A DNA stretch of 53,251 nucleotides from Salinispora cortesiana (GCF_000484695.1 NZ_AXVR01000034.1:1-53251); one strand, 5' to 3'; counted from the stretch's first letter, positions 15,923 through 25,139 are shown. The notes: a model not told the origin generated them from the letters alone. Numbers and translations are program-made.

Positions 15923-17069
15923 TCAGCGGGGGTGGGCGCTTCTCCGCCGGGGCAGCCCCGCCAGCACTCCCAGTGCCACCCGCACCGGCACCCGAGAGAG
16001 CAGGTCGTCGAAGCCAGCCCGCCCCTGGCAGAAGGCGACAAAGGTCCGCCAGCCCGGCGGTGTGGCCAACAGCCCGTGAAACAGCCCCGGCCGGCGAGCG
16101 AACGTCTCCAGCAGCTGCTGGCCCGCCCGCATCGACGGGAGCAGCTCCCCCGCAACCGCCGACTCGTACCGGCCCAGATCGTCAGCGGCGACCGCCGCAC
16201 CCGCCAGCGCCGGAACGCAGGGCGTAGCTGATCCCCTCCCGGCTCCATGGCTCCAGCAGCCCCGCCGCATCCCCCGCCACCAGCACCCGCCCTCGGCGCA
16301 GCGGCGAGTCCTCCCGCCGACACCGGGTCAGGTGCCCGGAATCGTGCGCCGGCTCGATCCCGGCCAGGCCCAGCCGGTCCACGAACGACCGCAGGTAGGC
16401 CCGGGTCTGCTCCCCTGTCCCCCGCGCCGCGATCACCCCCACCGTCAGCAGGTCGTCCTTCGGAAACACCCAGGCGTACGAGCCGGGTAGCGGACCCCAG
16501 TCCACCAGCACCCGACCCCGCCAGCGGGCCCGTTGTGCCGGTGGCACCGGCAGCTCCAGCTCCAGCCCCAGGTCGACCTGCCGATGTCGCACCCCCACAT
16601 GCCGTGCGGTCACCCCCGAGGACCCGTCGGCGCCGATCACCGCCCGCACGGCCACCGTCGCCCCGTCGGCCAGCCGCAGGTGGACCCGGTCCGGCTCCGA
16701 CTCAAACGCCCGGACGGCGACTCGCTGACGCAGCTCGGCCCCGGCAGCGACCGCGGCAGCCCGTAGCCGGTCATCAAACTCGTCCCGGCGCACCATCGTC
16801 ACCAGCGGACCGGCCGCGCTCCGCCGGGTGAACGCCCGCCGCCCGTCCAGGGTGAAGGTCACCCGCTCCGGCCGATCCTGCGCAGGCACCTCGATCCGGT
16901 CCGCCAGTGCGGCCATCGAGGTGCCGATCAGGCCGCCACCACAGGTCTTGTAACGCGGATGCACAGCCCGCTCCAGCACGAGGGTCGCCAGACCCGCCCG
17001 TGCCGCGACGTAGGCGGCGGAGAGGCCAGCCGGGCCCGCACCCACCACCGCAAGATCCCAGACCGTCAC
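15923..17069 (-). pseudogene. Geranylgeranyl reductase-family flavoprotein, frameshifted near the C-terminus
   Basis: FAD-dependent reductase of the family that saturates isoprenoid chains (geranylgeranyl lipids, menaquinone side chains). GTG 17069 begins the FAD motif DLAVVGAGPAGLSAAYVAAR. Then come HPRYKTCGGGLIG, VIGADGSSGVTARHVG, YAWVFPKDDLLTVGVIAARG and the second FAD block VLVAGDAAGLLEPWSREGIS. After YALRSGA the frame runs to a stop at 16182. Another frame continues with ALAGAAVAADDLGRYESAVA up to 15923, as expected for the family. Restoring one G in GGCGCTGG (about 16220) would give one protein of about 380 residues. True mutation or sequencing error cannot be decided here. Confidence 0.85.
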
Positions 17070-17286
17070 CGTTGCCAGCCTAGGGCCCAGGTCAACGTTC
17101 TTGGCCGAGGTGCGGGTGGGTTGCCCAGCACCGTCGCGACCCGGCGACCCAGGCTCGGCGCAGGTACCGCCCGAATCACTGCCGGGCCAGGGCGACATAC
17201 CCGATCGGGGGAGCATCTTCGGTCGCCAGCCGGGTATCCACCGCCCAGGCCGACCGCCCGCGCGGCGGTTTCCGAAGGAGGACGAC

Positions 17287-17523
17287 ATGCGGCAGGTGCA
17301 ACTGTCGGAGCTCGAGGAACGGGTGTACGACGCGGTTGCGGTCCTGGAGGCCCGCGGCCAGGTGCCGTACCCGGACCTGATCGCCGAGGAGACCGGGTTG
17401 ACCGAGGAGCAACTGATCGCTCCCCTACACCAACTCACCGAGAAGAACCTGCTGCACCGCGAGGACTCGCCGATGGCCGGCCTGGACTTCGGCCCTCGGT
17501 TCTGCGCCCAACAGCTGACGTGA
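17287..17523 (+). CDS. Small winged-helix-like protein
   Basis: A 78-residue protein, MRQVQLSELEERVYDAVAVL, then EARGQVPYPDLIAEETGLTE, EQLIAPLHQLTEKNLLHRED. The helix pattern (VYDAV.. ..IAEETGL ..L..LT.K.LL.R) looks like a winged helix, so it may bind DNA or another protein. AAGGAGG sits 5 bases before the ATG. It is 42 bp upstream of the MFS exporter gene, so it could be its regulator. Confidence 0.8.
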   Translation: MRQVQLSELEERVYDAVAVLEARGQVPYPDLIAEETGLTEEQLIAPLHQLTEKNLLHREDSPMAGLDFGPRFCAQQLT

Positions 17524-17565
17524 GGCCACGACACCCAGGCTCAGGCTCAGGCCGGCAACCGCCGG

Positions 17566-19017
17566 ATGGGTGACGACGACCGCCCTTCCCCGGGTCCACG
17601 GGCCCGCCCACCCGGTGGTGACCTGGCCGAGCAACAACGCCGAGGGGCGGCGCTCGGCGTTGGTCTGGCCGCCGTCTTCATGACGTTGCTCGACGTGAGC
17701 ATCGTCAACGTCGCCATCCCGTCGATGGATCGGGCACTCGGTGTCGCCCCCAGCGACGTGCAGTGGGTCCTCTCCGGCTACGCGTTGACCTTCGGGTTGA
17801 TGCTGGTACCCGCCGGCCGGTTCGGTGACGGGCATGGGCGACGGACCGTCTTCGTGGTCGGCGTCTCCCTGTTCAGCCTCACCAGCGTGGCAGCCGGGCT
17901 GGCTCCCACCGCCAACTGGCTGGTCGCTGCTCGGCTACTCCAAGGTGCCGCCGCCGGCCTGGTCACCCCCCAGGTCACCGGATTGATCCAGGAACTCTTC
18001 CAGAGCTCCGAGCGGGGCCGCCCGTTTGGGCTGCTCGGCGTGACCGTCAGTATCTCCACCGCGATCGGGCCACTGCTCGGCGGCCTCCTCATCCACATCG
18101 GCGGTGCCGAGCACGGGTGGCGGTGGGTCTTCTTCGTCAACGTGCCGATCGGTATGTTCGCCGCCGTCCTCGGCTGGCGCCTTCTCCCGCACCGAGCCCA
18201 GGGCGTTCCCGACCGTCGCCGGTTCGATCTGGTCGGCCTACTACTGCTCGGCGCGGGTGTCCTGCTTGTCCTGCTACCTCTGGTTCAGCAGCACTGGAAG
18301 AGTCCGGAAAGGTGGCTGACGCTTCCGGCCGGCCTGCTGATGCTGGCCGCCTTCGCCGGTTGGGAGCGGTGGTACGCCCGTCGCCACGAGCCCCTGTTCG
18401 ACCCGCGCCTACTCGGCATTCGCTCGTACCGGATCGGCGTCGGAATAGCCCTGCTGTACTTCGGCGGGTTCACCTCCGTCTTCTTCGTCCTCACGGTGTA
18501 CCTGCAGAACGGTCTCGGGCACAGCGCACTCGCCGCCGGGCTGGCCAGCACCCCGTTCACGGTTGGATTCGCCATCGCCTCCGTGGTGGGCGGCCGGATC
18601 GTCAACCGAGTTGGTCGGCCGCTGGTCGCCCTCGGTCTGGCCATCGTCGCCGTCAGCCTCGTCGTCGTGGTGCTCGTCGTCCACCGGGTCCCCACCGGGG
18701 CCACGGTGTCCTGGTGGACCGCCACACCGTTGCTGGTGGCAGGGCTCGGCAGCGGCCTGGTGGTCACCCCGAACCAGGCCCTCACCCTCGCCCAGGTGCC
18801 GGTGTCGCGTGCCGGCAGCGGCGCGGGCATGCTGCAGACCGGCCAGCGCATCGGGTCTGCCGCCGGCATCGCCACGGTCGGCAGTGTCATCTTCTCGGCG
18901 CAGGGGGCCACTGGGGACTGGTCGGTCGCCTTTCACCACGCGATGCTCTTGATCAGCGGAATCACCATGCTCGCGCTCTGCCTGGCGCTGACCGACATCG
19001 TCCTCGACCGCCGCTGA
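17566..19017 (+). CDS. DHA2-family MFS drug exporter
   Basis: A 483-residue proton-driven efflux pump of the 14-helix EmrB/QacA type. Helix 1 has the family's LLDVSIVNVAIPSM; WVLSGYALTFGLMLVPAGRF and DGHGRRTVFVVGVSLF (motif A region) follow. GAAAGLVTPQVTGLIQELFQ and GVTVSISTAIGPLLGGLLI form motif C. The tail is rich in hydrophobic helices to residue 480. ATG 17566 has no strong ribosome site. It may be read with the small winged-helix gene upstream. Substrate unknown. Confidence 0.92.
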   Translation: MGDDDRPSPGPRARPPGGDLAEQQRRGAALGVGLAAVFMTLLDVSIVNVAIPSMDRALGVAPSDVQWVLSGYALTFGLMLVPAGRFGDGHGRRTVFVVGVSLFSLTSVAAGLAPTANWLVAARLLQGAAAGLVTPQVTGLIQELFQSSERGRPFGLLGVTVSISTAIGPLLGGLLIHIGGAEHGWRWVFFVNVPIGMFAAVLGWRLLPHRAQGVPDRRRFDLVGLLLLGAGVLLVLLPLVQQHWKSPERWLTLPAGLLMLAAFAGWERWYARRHEPLFDPRLLGIRSYRIGVGIALLYFGGFTSVFFVLTVYLQNGLGHSALAAGLASTPFTVGFAIASVVGGRIVNRVGRPLVALGLAIVAVSLVVVVLVVHRVPTGATVSWWTATPLLVAGLGSGLVVTPNQALTLAQVPVSRAGSGAGMLQTGQRIGSAAGIATVGSVIFSAQGATGDWSVAFHHAMLLISGITMLALCLALTDIVLDRR

Positions 19018-19142
19018 GCGGAAGACTCGACCAGCCGGGCCAGGGCGCCGACCACGACGCGGGCGACGCCAAGTCGACAATTCGGCGAACACGCCGACAC
19101 GGGGCAGCGGCCGGACCCTACCGGCCGGTAGAAACAGTGCCC

Positions 19143-20765
19143 ATGACGAACTCCCTCGACCGTCGGACCCTCCTGCGTATCGCCGGCGCCTCCGCCGGCA
19201 CCGCCGTCCTCGCCAGCGCCGCCCTCCCCGGCCGGGCCGGGGCCACCGGTAGCGCCTTCCGGCACGGCGTCGCCTCCGGTGACCCGTTGCCCGACGGCAT
19301 CCTGCTCTGGACCCGCCTCACCCCAACCGAGGGGTCCCAGCCGGGCTCGGGCGTCGGCCCGGAGGTGACCGTGACCTGGCAGGTCGCAGCCGACCCGGAC
19401 TTCGCCACCCTGGCGGCGCAGGGCACCCTCGCTACCGGCCCGGATCGGGACCACACGGTCAAGGTTGCCGTCAGTGGGCTCGCGCCAGCCACCACGTACT
19501 GGTTCCGCTTCGGCTACGCCGGCGCCTGGTCGCCCACCGCCCGAACGATGACCGCGCCGGAGGCGGATGCCGACATCGACCGGATCCGCCTGGGTGTGGT
19601 GTCGTGCTCGAACTGGGAGGCGGGCTACTTCGCCGCCTACCGGCACCTCGCCGAGCGGGGCGACCTGAACCTGGTGGTACACCTCGGTGACTACCTGTAC
19701 GAGTACGGCACCGGGGAGTTCGCCGCCGGAGGCACCGTGGTGCGGTCAGTCCAACCGGCACACGAGACGCTGACGCTGCAGGACTATCGCGTCCGGCACG
19801 CGCTCTACAAGAGCGACCCCGACCTACAGGCCCTGCACGCGTCGGTGCCGTGGGCGATCACCTGGGACGACCACGAGGTCGCCAACGACCAGTGGTCGGG
19901 CGGCGCGGAGAACCACACTCCTGGCGCCGAGGGCAGCTTCACCGACCGGGTGGCGGCAGCGCGTCAGGCGTACGCGGAGTGGATGCCGGTGCGCACCGGG
20001 GCGGACGGTGCGATCTATCGGCGGTTGCGTTTCGGCCGGCTCGCCGATCTGTCCATGCTGGACCTGCGGACGTACCGGTCCGAGCAGGCATCGGGTCTGG
20101 ACATCGACGACCCGGAGCGGACGATCACCGGCGAGGCGCAGATGGCCTGGCTCAAGGCGGGTCTGGCCACCTCGGACGCCCAGTGGAAACTGGTCGGCAA
20201 CCCGGTCATGATCTCCCGGCTGGACGTGGGCGCCCTCCCCTCCTGGCTGCTCGGGCCGCTGGGCACGTTGCTCGGCATCCCGCAGAACGGCGCGGTGCTC
20301 AACCCCGACCAGTGGGACGGCTACAACGCCGACCGCAACGAACTGATTGACCACCTGTTGGCGACCGATACCCGGGACGTGGTCTTCCTGACCGGCGACA
20401 TCCACACCTCATGGGCGAACGAGCTGACCACGCAGTCGACCGGGCTGACCAACCCGGCTGCCGCGGAGTTCGTGGTGCCGTCGGTGACCAGTGACAACAT
20501 CAACGACTTCTTGGGAATGCGGGAAGGCAACTCGCTCAGTGAGCTGGCGTCCGGCCTGATCCGCTCGACCAACCCGCACGTGCGCTGGACCGACCTGGAC
20601 GGGCACGGCTACGGGGTACTGGAGGTGACGCCGCAGCAGTGCCGGATGGACTGGTTCCACCTGGTTGACCGGACCCAGAGCAGCACCGGCAGCCGCTTTG
20701 TGACGGGCTGGTCGGTGACCGCCGGCTCGTCCCGGCTGCGCCAGGAGAACGCACCGCTGAGCTGA
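19143..20765 (+). CDS. phoD: Alkaline phosphatase D (PhoD family), Tat-exported
   Basis: Secreted Ca/Fe-dependent phosphodiesterase/phosphatase that releases phosphate from organic esters. The 540-residue product starts MTNSLDRRTLLRIAGASAGT, a twin-arginine signal with a likely cut after GRAGATG. The N-terminal PhoD beta domain (FRHGVASGDPLPDGILLWTR) precedes the metallophosphatase core: GVVSCSNWEAGYFAAYRHLA, VVHLGDYLYEYG, WAITWDDHEVANDQWSGG and FLTGDIHTSWANEL. The ATG at 19143 is chosen because it begins the Tat signal; upstream reading in frame overlaps the MFS gene. Induction by phosphate limitation is usual for the family but no Pho box was established. Confidence 0.95.
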   Translation: MTNSLDRRTLLRIAGASAGTAVLASAALPGRAGATGSAFRHGVASGDPLPDGILLWTRLTPTEGSQPGSGVGPEVTVTWQVAADPDFATLAAQGTLATGPDRDHTVKVAVSGLAPATTYWFRFGYAGAWSPTARTMTAPEADADIDRIRLGVVSCSNWEAGYFAAYRHLAERGDLNLVVHLGDYLYEYGTGEFAAGGTVVRSVQPAHETLTLQDYRVRHALYKSDPDLQALHASVPWAITWDDHEVANDQWSGGAENHTPGAEGSFTDRVAAARQAYAEWMPVRTGADGAIYRRLRFGRLADLSMLDLRTYRSEQASGLDIDDPERTITGEAQMAWLKAGLATSDAQWKLVGNPVMISRLDVGALPSWLLGPLGTLLGIPQNGAVLNPDQWDGYNADRNELIDHLLATDTRDVVFLTGDIHTSWANELTTQSTGLTNPAAAEFVVPSVTSDNINDFLGMREGNSLSELASGLIRSTNPHVRWTDLDGHGYGVLEVTPQQCRMDWFHLVDRTQSSTGSRFVTGWSVTAGSSRLRQENAPLS

Positions 20766-20772
20766 CCTGAAA

Positions 20773-20804
20773 GCCGGCCGTTGCCCCGCGGGGCAACGGC
20801 CGGC
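20773..20804. terminator. 32-bp perfect palindrome, bidirectional terminator
   Basis: Perfectly self-complementary from 20773 to 20804 (half-site GCCGGCCGTTGCCCCG). It sits between convergent stops at 20765 and 20811. Confidence 0.85.
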
Positions 20805-20810
20805 CGGTGG

Positions 20811-21569
20811 TCACCAGAGCTCGGCGACGAGCTCCGCTGCCTGCTCTTCCCACTGCGCGTAGTGGAACGGGTACGCGGATACCTGCACCGTCTGCGCCGC
20901 GGTCGTCAGCGGCAGCTCCTGCCAGCCGTTGACGTTCTTGAGCGCCTCGAAGAACGCGGTCGCGGCGTACTGCGGGTCGGTGATCTGCTTCGGCGTGCCC
21001 CACCCGGTCGACGGGCGCTGCTGGAACAGGCCCTGCGAGTCGTGGTCGTTGTAGCTGCCCAGGTGGCCGAGGTTGTACAGCTTCGACTCCTGCAGCGCGG
21101 TCGCCACGCCGATGACCGCACCCCGCTCGCCGACCCCGGTCGCCTTGGCAACCTCGATGATCTCCTTGGCGTTCGTGCGCTGAGCGTTGTCAACCTGGAT
21201 GTAGGACTGGGCGCCCTGTACACCATAGGGGATCAGCTGTTCCCGGGTGGGCGAGTCGGTGCCGTCGGTGTCGCTCGCCGCAGGCTCGGAGCTCCGGTCC
21301 GGGTCGACGGTTGACGCCGTCGGGTCCGACTCGAGGTCCGGATCACGGTCCTCGGCCTGCTTGCCGGTGGCCAGTGCGATGGCGGCCAGGGCGCCCGGAT
21401 GCGGGCCACTGGTCACCGATGCCGCAGCGGTGGTCGGCGCGAGCGCGAGACCTCCGACCGCTGCCACGCCAGCCACGCTCAGAACGAGTTTGCGGTTCGG
21501 CTCCGTCGAGAGCCATTGGTACGGGGTCTTCGCGATGGCCGGGAGCCATCGGGTGAAGTCATACTTCAC
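20811..21569 (-). CDS. Secreted transglycosylase/lysozyme-like protein
   Basis: A 252-residue exported or membrane-anchored protein. An N-terminal cytoplasmic tail (KYDFTRWLPAIAKTPYQWLS) is followed by a hydrophobic segment (LVLSVAGVAAVGGLALAPTT, about 28-48), then an acidic linker rich in Asp/Ser/Thr. The C-terminal domain, about 130-252, has GAVIGVATALQESKLYNLGH with a candidate catalytic glutamate. YNDHDSQGLFQQRPSTGWGT and ITDPQYAATAFFEAL follow, as in transglycosylase-like domains of resuscitation-type proteins. A near-identical C-terminus lies at 1-126. Probably remodels peptidoglycan. The 150-base leader may be regulatory. Confidence 0.85.
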   Translation of the reverse strand: MKYDFTRWLPAIAKTPYQWLSTEPNRKLVLSVAGVAAVGGLALAPTTAAASVTSGPHPGALAAIALATGKQAEDRDPDLESDPTASTVDPDRSSEPAASDTDGTDSPTREQLIPYGVQGAQSYIQVDNAQRTNAKEIIEVAKATGVGERGAVIGVATALQESKLYNLGHLGSYNDHDSQGLFQQRPSTGWGTPKQITDPQYAATAFFEALKNVNGWQELPLTTAAQTVQVSAYPFHYAQWEEQAAELVAELW

Positions 21570-21720
21570 GATGTGCCCTTTCGGTCAGGCGAAGCGCTCC
21601 GGGTGAGCACTCCTTGGAGAACCGCCACGCGGGTTTGGTTCCGGCGGTACCGGGGACACAACCCGATCACCATGTCCGACATTCCGGGATAGCCCTGGAT
21701 GGGAGTAGCTGCGGCGCAGG

Positions 21721-22053
21721 TCACCGACGATCGGCGGTCTCAGTAGTCCACGCAAACCGGGCAAAAGGCGATAGCAGTGCCTTACCGGACAAGGTGTTGA
21801 CGAGACTGCCGCCGAGCAGGTCCCCGGTGAATCCAGCGACGCGCGGGCAGCACGTCGACCAGCGCGCCACCCAGCCACGATCCGGCCAGACTTCCCCTCC
21901 GTAGGCGGCCATCGCGAGACTGACGTAGATCGCGGAGCGGGATCCCGACAGGTACAGGGAGGCGGCCAGGCTGACGACATAGGCGACGTCCCCGAACTCG
22001 GCGATTCCCATGCCCAGCGAGGCAATCGCCAGCCGGTAGTGCTTGCGCATCAT
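21721..22053 (-). pseudogene. Remnant of an MFS transporter (N-terminal part, frameshifted)
   Basis: The start KHYRLAIASLGMGIAEFGDV, AYVVSLAASLYLSGSRSAIY then VSLAMAAYG reads like helices 1-2 of an exporter. After that the frame is lost. The other frame continues GSWLGGALVDVLPARRW (the helix 2-3 loop of MFS proteins), then quickly stops. No C-terminal half is present, so the gene is frameshifted and truncated. It lies between the transglycosylase-like gene and the SDR gene. Confidence 0.7.
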
Positions 22054-22137
22054 CGCACCAGCACCCGGAGGAGACCGTTGCTCTTCCCCATCTGGCCCAT
22101 CAGGAGTGCCGCCCGTCGGCGTGCCCGGCGGCGGTGG

Positions 22138-23067
22138 TCACCCCGGGTCGTCCACCGGAGGGGGCCGCGACGCTGGCGGTTGGTCGGCCGGCTGCGGTGC
22201 TGGCGCGGCCCCGGTGGTCAGCCGACGAGTCGGCGCACCGCCGGTCTGGTTGAGCCCGACCCGCAGCAGCCGCCCGTACGAGGCCGGTGCGATCCGGGCG
22301 ATCAGGTCGGGCAGCTTCGCCGACCAGCCGATGAGCACCCGGGGCCGGCGGCGTTCCACGCCCCGCAGGATCACCTCGGCGGCCCGGGCGGGTGGGATGC
22401 TGAGCAGGCGGTCGAACTGCCGCCGGCCCACCTCGTAGTCGTCCCGGTTGACGCCGCTGCCGATCCGCGCGTTCTCGGTGATCCGGGTGGCGATTCCCCC
22501 GGGGTGCACGGAGGTGACACCGATGCCGTCGCCGATCAGTTCGTGGCGCAGCGCCTCGGTGAAGCCACGGACGGCGAACTTGGTCGCCGAGTAGGCGGCC
22601 TGCCCGGGCGGGGCGATCAGCCCGAACAGGCTGGAGACGTTGACCAGGTGCGAGCCGGGATCCGCCTTCAGGGCAGGTAGCAACGCGTGCGTGAGCTGCA
22701 CCACCGCACGGAAGTTGATGTCAACCACCCACTGGAACTCGTCCAGGGTCACCTGGTCGAACCGACCGCCGAGTGCCACGCCGGCGTTGTTGACCAGGAG
22801 CCGGATGCGGGGATGGCGAACGCGGACCTGCTCGGCTGCCGCCGCCGTGGCCCCCGCGTCGGCGAGATCCACGACGACCGAGTCGACCCGCCGGTCGGGG
22901 TACGCGGTGCGGACCGCGCGCACCACGGTGGCGAGGCGCTCGGCGTCGCCATCAAGCAGGACCAGGTCACTGCCGCGCGCCGCCAGGCCGTGGGCGAGGG
23001 CGGCGCCGATACCGCTGGCTGCACCGGTGACCACAGCGTTCGCGCAGTGGTAGTCGAACCTACGCAC
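22138..23067 (-). CDS. Short-chain dehydrogenase/reductase
   Basis: A 309-residue NAD(P)-dependent oxidoreductase. It has the Rossmann motif VVTGAASGIGAALAHGLAAR, DLADAG, NNAGVALGGRFDQVT, the catalytic serine in VNVSSLFGLIAPPGQ and the Y-x3-K pair in AAYSATKFAVRGFTEALRHE. The C-terminal 100 residues (IPPARAAEVILRGVERRRPR and RLLRVGLNQTGG) are an extension seen in mycobacterial-type SDRs, with a proline-rich tail. The GTG start overlaps the monooxygenase stop by eight bases, so the two are coupled. It probably acts on the alcohol or ketone linked to that enzyme's reaction. Confidence 0.92.
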   Translation of the reverse strand: MRRFDYHCANAVVTGAASGIGAALAHGLAARGSDLVLLDGDAERLATVVRAVRTAYPDRRVDSVVVDLADAGATAAAAEQVRVRHPRIRLLVNNAGVALGGRFDQVTLDEFQWVVDINFRAVVQLTHALLPALKADPGSHLVNVSSLFGLIAPPGQAAYSATKFAVRGFTEALRHELIGDGIGVTSVHPGGIATRITENARIGSGVNRDDYEVGRRQFDRLLSIPPARAAEVILRGVERRRPRVLIGWSAKLPDLIARIAPASYGRLLRVGLNQTGGAPTRRLTTGAAPAPQPADQPPASRPPPVDDPG

Positions 23068-24544
23068 GCGCAGGGCTCCGCTCCGGCTTGCCCGCCTGAG
23101 AAAACCGGACTCCCTCGTCGGTGAGCCGGCCGTACCGCATCAGCAACAGGTCCCGTAGGTAGTTCTGGGGCAGCCGCCAGGGAGCGCGGGCCCCCTGCCG
23201 AGGCAGGGCGGCGAGGCCCCGCAGCACGTAGCCGGCGGTCAGGTCAAGGAGGGGGAGCCGCTCGCCGTCGGGCGGCGGCAGCGGGGTGACGACCTGCTGT
23301 CCGGTGCGGTCGAGGTGGGCGAGGAGTCGACAGACGTACCTCGCGATCAGGTCGGCCCGGAGCGTCCAGGAGGCGTTGACGTAGCCGACGGTCATCGCGA
23401 AGTTCGGGACGCCCGAGAGCATCATCCCCTTGTAGGCGACCGTGTCGGCCGGATCGATCGGCGCACCGTCCACGGTGAGCCGGGCGTCGCCGAGCGCTAG
23501 CAGCTCCAGGCCGGTGGCGGTGACGACCACATCGGCCGCCACCTCCTCGCCAGAGGCCAGCCGGAGCCCGGTCTCGGTGAAGGTATCGATGGTGTCGGTG
23601 ACGACGGAGGCCCGGCCCACCGCGATCGCGTGGAACAGGTCGCCGTCGGGAACGACGCAGAGGCGTTGGTCCCACGGGTTGTAGCGGGGCGAGAAGTGTC
23701 GGTCGAGGTCGTATCCGGCCGGGAGTCGGCCTCGCATGGCCCGCCGCAGCAGCCGCCGGACCAGGTTGGGGGCTCGCCGGCTGAGCTGGTAGTTCGCCGT
23801 GAGCAGCAGGATGTTCTTCCAGCGGACCACCGGGTAGACCACCCGCCTCGGCAGTACCCGGCGCAGCGCGGTGGCGGCCACGTCCCGCGCCGGCAGCGCC
23901 AGGATGTAGGTGGGTGAGCGTTGCAGCATCGTCACGTGGGCGGCTCGCTCGGCCAGCGCGGGCACCAGGGTCACCGCGGTCGCGCCGCTGCCGATCACCA
24001 CCACCCGCTGACCGGCGTGGTCGAGGTCGGCGGGCCAGTGCTGCGGGTGCACGACCCGGCCGGCGAACCGCTCCGCCCCGGGCAGTTGGGGCGTGTAGCC
24101 CCGGTCGTAGCGGTAGTAGCCGGCGCAGGCATGGAGAAACGAACAGGTGACGACGACCTCCGCACCGTTGTCCCGGTGGGCGTACACCGTCCACCGGGCG
24201 GTCTGGCTGTCCCAGTCGGCGCGGACGACCCGGTGTTGGAGGCGGATATGCTCGGTGACGCCGTACTCGCGGGCGGTGTCCCGGACATAGTCCCGAATGG
24301 ACGGGCCGTCGGCGAGGGCCGTGGGGTCGCTCCATGGCCGGAACGAGTAGCCGAGGGTGAACATATCCGAATCCGACCGAATGCCCGGATAGCGAAATAG
24401 ATCCCAGGTGCCGCCGATCGCATCACGCGCCTCGAACACGGCGTACGTCTTCTCGGGACAGTGCCGAACCAGGTGACAGGCCGCGCCGACACCGGAGAGG
24501 CCGGCCCCAACGATGAGCACATCAACATGGTTGCTCGTGGCCAT
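23060..24544 (-). CDS. Flavin-containing Baeyer-Villiger-type monooxygenase
   Basis: A 494-residue FAD/NADPH monooxygenase that inserts oxygen into ketones or oxidises heteroatoms. It has the FAD motif VLIVGAGLSGVGAACHL, then RDAIGGTWDLFRYPGIRSDS. The BVMO signature F-x-G-x3-H-x3-W-P is FAGRVVHPQHWP, followed by the NADPH motif VVVIGSGATAVTLVPALAER and the late motif VVTATGLELL. ATG 24544 is chosen: it starts the FAD domain, GGGAG precedes it, and a good promoter lies just upstream. With the coupled SDR it recalls the mycobacterial mymA (Rv3083)-Rv3085 arrangement, which acts on lipids. Substrate here is unknown. Confidence 0.94.
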   Translation of the reverse strand: MATSNHVDVLIVGAGLSGVGAACHLVRHCPEKTYAVFEARDAIGGTWDLFRYPGIRSDSDMFTLGYSFRPWSDPTALADGPSIRDYVRDTAREYGVTEHIRLQHRVVRADWDSQTARWTVYAHRDNGAEVVVTCSFLHACAGYYRYDRGYTPQLPGAERFAGRVVHPQHWPADLDHAGQRVVVIGSGATAVTLVPALAERAAHVTMLQRSPTYILALPARDVAATALRRVLPRRVVYPVVRWKNILLLTANYQLSRRAPNLVRRLLRRAMRGRLPAGYDLDRHFSPRYNPWDQRLCVVPDGDLFHAIAVGRASVVTDTIDTFTETGLRLASGEEVAADVVVTATGLELLALGDARLTVDGAPIDPADTVAYKGMMLSGVPNFAMTVGYVNASWTLRADLIARYVCRLLAHLDRTGQQVVTPLPPPDGERLPLLDLTAGYVLRGLAALPRQGARAPWRLPQNYLRDLLLMRYGRLTDEGVRFSQAGKPERSPARA

Positions 24545-24575
24545 GGTGTCTCCCGTAAACGAGCCTGTGCACTGG

Positions 24576-24604
24576 ACTCTATCCAGCCCCATCAACGCGT
24601 TCAA
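24576..24604 (-). promoter_or_regulatory. Sigma-70-type promoter of the monooxygenase/SDR operon
   Basis: On the minus strand TTGAAC (24604-24599), exactly 17 bases, then TAGAGT (24581-24576). Transcription would start near 24569, about 25 bases before the ATG. Confidence 0.65.
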
Positions 24605-24659
24605 CAGGTCCCGGAAACCCACCGCGGCGAACCGGGTCCGGAGCAGGCGATCGTAGCGG

Positions 24660-25100
24660 ATGATCGGTGGCGTGGAACCACGACCCAAACGCGGCCACCA
24701 CTGCCTGCCGCACACCGCCGACGTACGCATCGAGGCGTGGGCTCCGACGCGGGAGGAGTGCGTGGCCGAGGCGGTCACCGCCCTGGTGGACACCTTCGTT
24801 GACCTGGGCCCCACGCAACCCACCGCCGAACGGATATACCACGCCCCCGCCGACGAGGACACAGACCTCCTGGTGAACATCCTCGAGGAGGTGATCTTCC
24901 GGATGGAGACCAGGGGCGAGCTGCCACTGCGTACCGAGGTTCGCGCCGACGGCGCCGACGGGCTACACGTACGCTGGCAGACCACCGACGCCGACGCAGT
25001 GGAGCTGATCGGCGCCGTACCGAAAGCCATCTCCCTGCACGAACTGCGCTTCGGCCCCGACGGCCCCCGCTGGTCCTGCGCGCTCACCGTGGACGTGTGA
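24660..25100 (+). CDS. Archease, RtcB RNA-ligase activator
   Basis: Small protein (about 146 residues) of the archease family, which helps RtcB become guanylylated and turn over. Family segments: HTADVRIEAWAPTREECVAE, AVTALVDTFVDLG, DLLVNILEEVIFRMETRG, PLRTEVRADGADGLHVRWQT, AVPKAISLHELRF and the closing WSCALTVDV with the Asp next to the C-terminus that binds metal. The acidic D20-like residue in HTADV is kept. The start is uncertain (ATG 24660 or GTG 24672). It is convergent with rtcB, 40 bp apart, rather than in an operon with it. Confidence 0.92.
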   Translation: MIGGVEPRPKRGHHCLPHTADVRIEAWAPTREECVAEAVTALVDTFVDLGPTQPTAERIYHAPADEDTDLLVNILEEVIFRMETRGELPLRTEVRADGADGLHVRWQTTDADAVELIGAVPKAISLHELRFGPDGPRWSCALTVDV

Positions 25101-25139
25101 GCCGGCACAACCGTCAGATCCGCGCGGCCCGCCCGGGCA

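Noticed and set aside
18117..19142. N-terminal extension of phoD by about 340 codons
   Set aside because: It overlaps the MFS gene in another frame; the Tat signal at 19143 fixes the true start.
21570..21720. Possible cyclic di-AMP (ydaO) riboswitch ahead of the transglycosylase-like gene
   Set aside because: The gene class is a common target and GGAACCAAACC looks similar, but the other conserved blocks (GGGGUGAAU, CAGCUAACC) were not found. A covariance-model search would settle it.
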